A DNA stretch of 37,775 nucleotides from Candidatus Sumerlaeota bacterium (lineage in GTDB: Bacteria; Sumerlaeota; Sumerlaeia; JAFGJS01). The translations under genes and the position numbers were made by a program. The stretch covers positions 1-37,775 of the forward strand of contig JAFGJS010000030.1 of NCBI GenBank assembly GCA_016928995.1, read 5' to 3'. Positions 32,015-37,775 of this stretch are shown in pieces (the stretch's first letter is position 1; the number at the start of each line of letters is the position of its first letter). The notes under the pieces are model-generated. The model had not been told where the DNA came from, did not search any database, and worked only from the letters and a program-made list of their open reading frames with translations.

Positions 32015-33999
32015 AACTCCTGTTGCTGTTCAGTTTGTCGGCCTATCCGGTCACGGCTGTGCTTTCGCTGTTGCCGGGACGCCGTTCGCAGTTGAGCGGT
32101 TGGATCAATCCGGCTGGCTCCATGCTTGCGGCGCTGCTTGGTTTCTTTCCGGCGATGCATGCGCTGGGAGGCGGCGCGGTCGAGTTCCAGTCGGCATGGA
32201 GTTTCCCCATCGGCTCATTTCATCTGCGGCTGGATGCGCTCTCCGCCTGGTTTTGTCTGCCGATGCTGATGATTTCCGCGCTGGCGGCGAGCTACGGCCG
32301 GGGCTACATGCGCCATTCCGGCGATCAAACGTCAGTCAATCTGCACTGGTTTTTCTTCCAACTTTTATCCGGCGGCGTATATCTGACGCTTATGGCTTGG
32401 GATGCGATTCTGTTTTTGATCGCATGGGAAGTCATGTCGTTATCCGCCTGGTTTCTGGTCATGTTCGATCATGAGAATCCAACGGTGCAGCGCGCCGGTT
32501 GGATTTATCTGGCCGCGACGCAATTGGGAACGGCGTTCCTGTTGATCATGTTCGTCATGCTCGGAGCCGACGGCGGCGGTCTTGACTTTACGTTGTTTTT
32601 AGGAACGAGCCGCGCGGCCGGTCTTGTGTTTATTTTCGCCGTGTTGGGATTCGGCGCCAAGGCCGGTTTCTTCGGACTGCACGTCTGGCTGCCGGAGGCG
32701 CATCCCGCGGCGCCTTCTCATGTTTCTGGATTGATGAGCGGTGTGATGATCAAAATGGGCGTCTATGGATTGCTGCGCATCTTGACCATGCTGCCTGCCT
32801 GGGCGGAGTGGTGGGGCTGGCTGCTGATCGGCGCCGGGGCGGTCTCCGGACTGGGCGGGGCGCTGTTTGCGATGGCGCAGCATGACATCAAACGATTGCT
32901 GGCATACAGCAGCGTTGAGAATATCGGCATCGTCTGCCTGGGATTGGGCATGGGCATGCTGGGCTTCCAGCATCAATGTCATACCATCGCTTTGCTGGGG
33001 ATGGCCGGCGCGATGCTGCATGTGCTGAATCATTCGATTTTCAAGACGGCGCTGTTTATGGGCGCTGGTTCCGTGGCGCATGCGACAGGCGCGCGGGAGA
33101 TCGACCTGCTGGGCGGTTTGCAGAAACGCATGCCGGTCACGGCGGCGATTTTCATGCTTGCGGCCGCGGCGATTTGCGGATTGCCGCCGTTGAATGGCTT
33201 TATCAGCGAGATGCTGATTTTTCTGGCGGCATTCCGGGGCGTGATGCTGGGTCCGGCGCCGGATGTCAGCGTCGCTTTGGGCGGCATTGCCGTCGTCGTT
33301 TCTCTCGGCCTGACCGGCGGACTCGCCATGATGTGCTTCGCCAATGTTTTTGGCGTTGTGTTCCTCGGCGAAGCCCGCCATGCCTGTTGCGAGCATGCGC
33401 ACGAAGCGCCTTGGAGCATGCGTCTGCCGATGTCGCTCCTTGCGGCGGCGTGCGTGTTGGCGGGGCTTGGCGGATTCTGGCTGATTCAGCTCGCCGCTTC
33501 GGCGGCGGTCAGCATTCATCCTGCTGGCATGAATGACGGCGCCGCTGAAATGCTGTTGATGGAAACGGCGGTTTTGCTCAAAGTTTCCGCGCTGGCGCTG
33601 GGCCTGATCGTCGTTTTTCTGCTGCTGAGTTTGGCGCGATCGCGTCTGCTTCGCGACCGCGATGTGCGGAACGTATCGACCTGGGGTTGCGGCTATGCCA
33701 GCCCATCGCCTCGGATGCAGTACACCGGTTCATCATTCGTCCAGCCAGCGCTGCATGCCTTTCGTCTGTTTTTTCGCGTAAAAACCAGCGGTGATCCGCC
33801 TTCGGGCCGTCTTCCGGTCCGGGCACGATTTTCCTCATACATCGCCGATCCGTGGTTGAATGGATTTTATGAACCGTTATTGAAAGCAGCGGCGGCGGGA
33901 GCCGTCCGGTTGCGGCGAATCCAGCATGGACGGGTTCATTATTACGTTTTGTATCTGATTCTGGCGCTCATCGCCATTTTGATCTGGAGTCTGCATTGA
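32011..33999 (+). CDS. Proton-translocating antiporter-like subunit, HyfB/EhrA-like
   Basis: This 662-residue, multi-spanning membrane protein is of the NuoL/M/N (Mrp antiporter) family in its hydrogenase-4 B form. Characteristic residues are Glu in AWEVMSLSAW (about residue 139), the Lys and aromatic set of FGAKAGFFGLHVWLPEAHP (from about 213), SHVSGLMSGVMIKMGVYG, the DIKRLLAYSSVENIG segment with a Lys, and NHSIFKTALFMGAGS with the proton-path His and Lys. The C-terminal third keeps extra helices as in HyfB/HycC. Such subunits move protons or sodium when the peripheral arm drives them. Translation is coupled to the regulator (ATGA overlap at 32011-32014). Confidence 0.9.
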   Translation: MKLLLLFSLSAYPVTAVLSLLPGRRSQLSGWINPAGSMLAALLGFFPAMHALGGGAVEFQSAWSFPIGSFHLRLDALSAWFCLPMLMISALAASYGRGYMRHSGDQTSVNLHWFFFQLLSGGVYLTLMAWDAILFLIAWEVMSLSAWFLVMFDHENPTVQRAGWIYLAATQLGTAFLLIMFVMLGADGGGLDFTLFLGTSRAAGLVFIFAVLGFGAKAGFFGLHVWLPEAHPAAPSHVSGLMSGVMIKMGVYGLLRILTMLPAWAEWWGWLLIGAGAVSGLGGALFAMAQHDIKRLLAYSSVENIGIVCLGLGMGMLGFQHQCHTIALLGMAGAMLHVLNHSIFKTALFMGAGSVAHATGAREIDLLGGLQKRMPVTAAIFMLAAAAICGLPPLNGFISEMLIFLAAFRGVMLGPAPDVSVALGGIAVVVSLGLTGGLAMMCFANVFGVVFLGEARHACCEHAHEAPWSMRLPMSLLAAACVLAGLGGFWLIQLAASAAVSIHPAGMNDGAAEMLLMETAVLLKVSALALGLIVVFLLLSLARSRLLRDRDVRNVSTWGCGYASPSPRMQYTGSSFVQPALHAFRLFFRVKTSGDPPSGRLPVRARFSSYIADPWLNGFYEPLLKAAAAGAVRLRRIQHGRVHYYVLYLILALIAILIWSLH

Positions 34000-34922
34000 T
34001 TTCCCCAGTGTCTATTTCGTCCGTTGCTGCGGCGTTGATACTCTCGCCGTTGCTGCGATCAATCATCAACCGGACAAAGGCCGGATTCGCCGGACGGCAA
34101 GGGCCTCCCTGGCTGCAACCGTATTATGATCTGATCAAGCTTTTACGGAAAGGGGCGGTCTATAGCCGCACGACCACTTGGATTTTCCGGGCCAGCCCCG
34201 TTGCCGGATTGACAATGGCGCTGGGTGCGTTGTGTCTGACGCCGATGGGCGGGGAGAATAGTGTGCTTCACTTTGAAGGCGATTTGTTGTTGTTCGCCTA
34301 CATGCTGGGCCTGTGGCGCTTTTTTACGATTCTCGCTGCGATGGACACCGGCTCCAGTTTCGAGGGAATGGGCGCCAGCCGCGAGGCGTTTTACTCGGCG
34401 CTGGCCGAACCGGCGTTGTTGCTCGGACTCGAAGGCCTTGCGCTGAAAGCCCAGAGCGCCTCGCTGAGCGGGATCTATGCTGCGTTGGAAAACTCCGTCA
34501 GCGCCGGCGGCCATGCGGCGACCTTGATTTTCATCATGCTCGCATTTCTGATTATTTATCTGACTGAAAACGCCCGGATTCCCGTGGACGATCCAACGAC
34601 GCATCTGGAACTGACCATGATTCATGAAGTGATGGTTCTCGATCACTGTGGAGTCGATCTGGCCATCATCGAATACGCCGGCGCGTTGAAACTCTGGATC
34701 CTGGGATTGTTGATCACGGGTTTATTCGTTCCGATTCAAGCCGGCGCGACCTGGCTGAATTTGGGAGCGTCCATTTTGTGCCTCTTCCTGCTGGCTGTTC
34801 TTGTCGGCGTGATTGAATCGGTCATGGCCCGGTTCAAACTCGTGAAGATTCCTCAACTGCTCACCGGGGCGTTTGTGCTGGCGGCGCTATGGGGAGTCTG
34901 GATTGCGAGGACGCAGTTATGA
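33996..34922 (+). CDS. NuoH/HyfC-like membrane subunit
   Basis: This 308-residue protein is homologous to HyfC/HycD and NuoH, the subunit that joins the peripheral arm to the ion-pumping membrane arm. About eight hydrophobic segments are visible. Conserved elements are GPPWLQPYYDLIKLLRKGAV near the N-terminus, MDTGSSFEGMGASREAFYS, the acidic ENARIPVDDPTTHLELTMIH and the following EYAGALKLW. The start is TTG at 33996, overlapping the previous stop, and is supported by GGAG six bases upstream. Its order after HyfB and before HyfE is that of hyf/ehr operons. Confidence 0.9.
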   Translation: MISPVSISSVAAALILSPLLRSIINRTKAGFAGRQGPPWLQPYYDLIKLLRKGAVYSRTTTWIFRASPVAGLTMALGALCLTPMGGENSVLHFEGDLLLFAYMLGLWRFFTILAAMDTGSSFEGMGASREAFYSALAEPALLLGLEGLALKAQSASLSGIYAALENSVSAGGHAATLIFIMLAFLIIYLTENARIPVDDPTTHLELTMIHEVMVLDHCGVDLAIIEYAGALKLWILGLLITGLFVPIQAGATWLNLGASILCLFLLAVLVGVIESVMARFKLVKIPQLLTGAFVLAALWGVWIARTQL

Positions 34923-35557
34923 TTGTTCAGATGCTGGCGGCTTTTCTGATTCTGATCAATCTGCTGATGCTGGGATCGTCGCGTCTGGGCGTGTTGATCC
35001 GCACAGTCGCGGGACAGGCGTTGTTTTTATGCCTGCTGGTGATTTTTGCGCAGACGGAGCGCTTGACCTGGCATGAGTGGCTGTTTCTCGCCGCGACGAT
35101 CGTTGTGAAGAGTTATGCGCTGCCCAAACTGCTCTGGCGCACATTGCGCGAGGCGGCTATTCGCCGGGACATCGAGCCGTTGGTCGGCTATTCCGGCTCC
35201 CTGTTTCTAGGGCTTGTTTTGCTCGGAGCCTGCCTGCTGGGCGCGTCGCGGCTTCCGCTGCCGGAAGGCCGCGTCAATCCGCTGATCCTCACAGCGATGT
35301 TTTTCACGATTTGCAGCGGATTGCAGCTGGTGGTCAGTCGTAGCAAAGCGATTACGCAGGTGATCGGATATCTCTGTATGGAAAACGGCATTTATGGCCT
35401 GGGGCTGGTCGTGGCGGCAAACAGTCCGTTGATCGTGGAGATGGGCATTCTGTTGGACGTGCTGGTCGGCATTTTCATCATGGGCATCATGATCAACCAC
35501 ATCAATCGTGATTTCGATCATATCGACACGAGCCAGTTGAATACGCTGAAGGATTAA
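34919..35557 (+). CDS. HyfE-like membrane subunit
   Basis: This 212-residue protein has about six membrane helices and resembles HyfE, which is related to NuoK. The first half alternates LILINLLMLGSSRLGVLIR and LFLAATIVVKSYALPKLL, where a membrane Lys is conserved in the family. The second half has ITQVIGYLCMENGIYGLGLV, with the Glu expected in the fifth helix, and MGILLDVLVGIFIMGIMI. The ATG at 34919 overlaps the previous TGA (ATGA); an upstream in-frame reading would lie inside the HyfC-like gene. Confidence 0.9.
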   Translation: MIVQMLAAFLILINLLMLGSSRLGVLIRTVAGQALFLCLLVIFAQTERLTWHEWLFLAATIVVKSYALPKLLWRTLREAAIRRDIEPLVGYSGSLFLGLVLLGACLLGASRLPLPEGRVNPLILTAMFFTICSGLQLVVSRSKAITQVIGYLCMENGIYGLGLVVAANSPLIVEMGILLDVLVGIFIMGIMINHINRDFDHIDTSQLNTLKD

Positions 35558-35561
35558 AACC

Positions 35562-37025
35562 ATGGAATGGCTATTGCTCGTCACTCCCTTCGCCGGCGGT
35601 GCGTGGTGTTTCTGGATCGTCCAGGATACACTGCGCCGGATCGTGTTGCCGTTGACGGCGGCGATGCATTTTATTTTCACGCTGCTGATCTGGAACGGCG
35701 GCTTGCGCCAGACGACGCATGGTTGGATTGGCGTCGATGCGCTGGGGATGACGTTTCTGCTGACGCTCAGTTTCCTTTTTATGCTTGTCGCCTTCTACAC
35801 TCGCGGTTATCTGGCTGAGCATGCCTGTCCGGAAGAAAGCGGACGGCGCTTGTCCCATGAAGCTGTGTTCACGGGTTCGATGCTGGTGTTTCTGGGCACG
35901 ATGACGCTGGCGATCATGAGTTTGCACACCGGCGTTTACTGGATGGCGATTGAGGCGACGACGCTGGCCAGCGCTCCGCTGATCATCTATCAGCGTTCGT
36001 CCCGTTCACTGGAAGCTGTATGGAAGTATCTGCTGATATGTTCCGTGGGCATCGCGATGGCCTTGCTTGGCAACATCGCCCTGGCTGTTTCCGCCTCCTT
36101 CGAGCTTAAAGCCGGCGCCATGCCGATGACGTTTCAGGCGCTGAATTTGAACGCCGGCGTGTTGCAGCCCATATGGCTGAAAGGGGCGTTCGCTTTTTTT
36201 CTGGCGGGTTATGGGACCAAAATGGGTTTGGCGCCGATGCACACCTGGCTGCCGGACGCGCATAGCGAAGCTCCATCGCCGATTTCCGCGCTGCTTTCCG
36301 GCGCGTTGTTGAATTGTGCTTTTCTGGGCATTCTGCGCGCAAACGGCATTCTGACGCGCGCGGGATTCGGCGATTTCAGCCATCGCCTGCTTGTGCTGTT
36401 CGGTCTGTTTTCGATGCTTCTGGCTGGTTGCCTGATCATCCGTCAGGCTGATTTCAAACGCCTGCTGGCGTATTCCAGCATTGAGCATATGGGGCTGCTT
36501 GCCATTGCGGCGGGCGCCTGCGCCCAGACGCATTTCGGCGCCATGCTGCATCTCGTGAATCATTCTCTGACCAAGGGGATGCTGTTCTTGACAGCCGGCA
36601 ATATTCTCAGCGCGTATCAGACTAAATCCGCGCGGGATGTCAGCGGATTGCTTCGCATCCTTCCGGTCTCCGGGATGTTGTGGATCGCGGGATTCATGGC
36701 CATTTGCGGCGCTCCGCCCTTTGGAATGTTCATCAGCGAAATCTCCATCATGTACGGCCTGGGGCAGGCGCGTCAATGGCTCGTGCTGGGCTTGCTGTTG
36801 CTGGCGCTGAGCGTGATTTTCATCGGCATGTCGCAAATCGTCGCGCCCATGGCCTATGGCAAGCCAAGCATCACGCCGCCTATCGAGCCTGAACGGCATG
36901 GCTCGCTGTGGCGCAATCTGCCGCCGTTGATTCTTTGCGGCGCGATCCTGATGCTGGGCGTTTGGCTGCCTCAGCCGCTCAGCTTGCTGCTTGAGCAGGC
37001 GGCGTCGATGTTGGGAGGCTCGTAA
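35562..37025 (+). CDS. HyfF-like proton-translocating subunit
   Basis: This is a 487-residue NuoN/M-type antiporter-like membrane protein, shorter than the HyfB homologue. Typical residues are Glu in YWMAIEATTLASAPLI, the GYGTKMGLAPMHTWLPDAHS motif with Lys and His, EAPSPISALLSGALLNCAF, ADFKRLLAYSSIEHMGLLAI and HLVNHSLTKGMLFLTAG. The ATG at 35562 follows GAAGGA eight bases upstream and starts four bases after the previous stop. Two antiporter-like subunits plus HyfC/E homologues indicate a complex able to move about as many ions as formate hydrogenlyase-2. Confidence 0.92.
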   Translation: MEWLLLVTPFAGGAWCFWIVQDTLRRIVLPLTAAMHFIFTLLIWNGGLRQTTHGWIGVDALGMTFLLTLSFLFMLVAFYTRGYLAEHACPEESGRRLSHEAVFTGSMLVFLGTMTLAIMSLHTGVYWMAIEATTLASAPLIIYQRSSRSLEAVWKYLLICSVGIAMALLGNIALAVSASFELKAGAMPMTFQALNLNAGVLQPIWLKGAFAFFLAGYGTKMGLAPMHTWLPDAHSEAPSPISALLSGALLNCAFLGILRANGILTRAGFGDFSHRLLVLFGLFSMLLAGCLIIRQADFKRLLAYSSIEHMGLLAIAAGACAQTHFGAMLHLVNHSLTKGMLFLTAGNILSAYQTKSARDVSGLLRILPVSGMLWIAGFMAICGAPPFGMFISEISIMYGLGQARQWLVLGLLLLALSVIFIGMSQIVAPMAYGKPSITPPIEPERHGSLWRNLPPLILCGAILMLGVWLPQPLSLLLEQAASMLGGS

Positions 37026-37027
37026 AC

Positions 37028-37775
37028 ATGGCTGGGCAATCCATCGTCCTTCGCAACAATCAGCCGGTCGCGCTGACGGAGATCCCTCGCCTCTCGCTGG
37101 ATGCATTTCGCGCATGGACCGTTTCTCAGGTCGAAGCGGGGAAACGCCTGGCGGTGTTATGTTGTTTTCCTCAGATTCATGGATTTTTGCTTTGCGCCGT
37201 GCTGGCTGATGACGCCAATGGATGGCTGGAACTGGCTGGCGCGGAAGCGGCGCAGGAATTTCCTTCGCTGACTCCGCAATGTGTGCAGGCGCAATTATTC
37301 GAGCGGGAAATTTTTGAAACTTATGGTTTGCGGCCCGTAGATCACCCCTGGCTGAAGCCGGTGCGTTTCCCGTGTGCGAGTCATCATCCCAATCATAAGA
37401 TCGGCGAGATGGATTATTTCCAGGTTGAAGGCCCGGAAGTGCACGAGGTGGCGGTCGGTCCCGTGCATGCAGGCGTGATTGAGCCGGGACATTTCCGTTT
37501 CCAATGCCATGGCGAGCGGGTTTTTCACCTGGAGATTTCGCTGGGCTATCAACATCGCGGCGTCATGCAGGCGTTGCTTCAAGCCTCGGAATCCCAGCGG
37601 CGTCATTTGATGGAAACCGCGGCCGGCGACGCCACCGCCGGCCATACGACGGCTTATTGCAACGCGCTGGATGCGCTGGCCGGGCGCCAGGCGCCGGCCC
37701 GGGCGCATGCCATCCGGGGCATTGCGCTCGAATTTGAGCGTATCGCCTGCCATATCGGCGATCTCGGGGCGATGG
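37028..37775 (+). CDS. HyfG/EhrL-like NuoC-NuoD fusion, first NiFe cysteine pair absent (3' end outside window)
   Basis: I translated 249 codons from ATG 37028. Residues 1-110 are a NuoC-like domain ending FEREIFETYGLRPVDHPWLK. Then comes the NuoD/hydrogenase large-subunit fold: VGPVHAGVIEPGHFRF, the conserved LEISLGYQHRGVMQALL, and ETAAGDATAGHTTAYCNALD. In active group 4 [NiFe] hydrogenases this last place reads RVCGICGFAHS-like, with two cysteines holding the metals. Here both are alanine (Ala199, Ala202), while the following His206 and AYC are kept. EFERIACHIGDLGAM follows as usual. The gene closes a B-C-E-F-G order with no HyfD. The C-terminal CxxC cannot be seen. The best label is an energy-converting-hydrogenase-related (Ehr) large subunit. 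Confidence 0.85.
   Translation, partial: MAGQSIVLRNNQPVALTEIPRLSLDAFRAWTVSQVEAGKRLAVLCCFPQIHGFLLCAVLADDANGWLELAGAEAAQEFPSLTPQCVQAQLFEREIFETYGLRPVDHPWLKPVRFPCASHHPNHKIGEMDYFQVEGPEVHEVAVGPVHAGVIEPGHFRFQCHGERVFHLEISLGYQHRGVMQALLQASESQRRHLMETAAGDATAGHTTAYCNALDALAGRQAPARAHAIRGIALEFERIACHIGDLGAM

Noticed and set aside
31325-37775. Straight annotation as a hydrogenase-4 / formate hydrogenlyase operon
   Set aside because: The large-subunit homologue lacks both cysteines of the first NiFe motif and no HyfD homologue is present, so a hydrogenase call would be misleading.

Overview
The window reads as chromosomal DNA of a Gram-negative bacterium with an outer membrane, shown by a Kdo transferase gene (waaA) and a periplasmic AMIN-type amidase. 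Several traits recall the PVC group (Lentisphaerota, Kiritimatiellota, Planctomycetota): a pseudopilin next to a giant secreted mosaic protein, a GH50-like glycosidase, a candidate glucosylglycerate-type solute locus and a tiny AURKAIP1/COX24-type ribosomal protein. The phylum is an inference from gene content and no rRNA gene is present to test it. I see no tRNA, CRISPR array, insertion sequence or phage gene.

Layout. Positions 1-843 (minus) are the start of a CCA-adding/poly(A) polymerase gene that runs off the left edge. Positions 969-4711 (plus) are a compact run: TPR protein, N-acetylmuramoyl-L-alanine amidase, nusB and waaA. Positions 4810-7038 encode a membrane-anchored SGNH-hydrolase/TPR protein. 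A gene-free convergent zone (7039-7550) holds a long, nearly perfect inverted repeat and a terminator. Positions 7551-14165 (minus) hold a 1895-residue secreted mosaic protein and a prepilin-like protein; the 575 bp upstream carry two perfect 14-bp palindromes. A GH50-like glycoside hydrolase (minus) and a membrane-anchored histone-deacetylase-family protein (plus) diverge at about 16.9 kb. Positions 18091-21966 (minus) hold a hybrid sensor kinase, a small membrane protein and a small STAS-sized protein.

Positions 22141-28068 (minus) are a sugar-transfer locus: a GT4 glycosyltransferase, then four overlapping genes for an M20-peptidase homologue with a degenerate active site, a GpgS-like glucosyl-3-phosphoglycerate synthase, another glycosyltransferase and a HAD hydrolase. 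Together these suggest synthesis of a glucosylglycerate or mannosylglucosylglycerate-type solute. A divergent GT4 gene and a glycerate kinase follow, then an unannotated 30-codon ribosomal-protein gene at 30769-30861.

Positions 31218-37775 (plus) are the most interesting part. A strong promoter with repeated TGAGAAAT boxes drives a regulator that fuses an excisionase-type helix-turn-helix to a PTS EIIA domain. It is translationally coupled to a hyfB-C-E-F-G-like membrane complex. The large-subunit homologue, cut by the right edge, has alanines at both positions of the first NiFe-binding CxxC. The complex is therefore probably not a hydrogenase but an energy-converting-hydrogenase-related (Ehr-type) complex that may be controlled by a phosphotransfer regulator.
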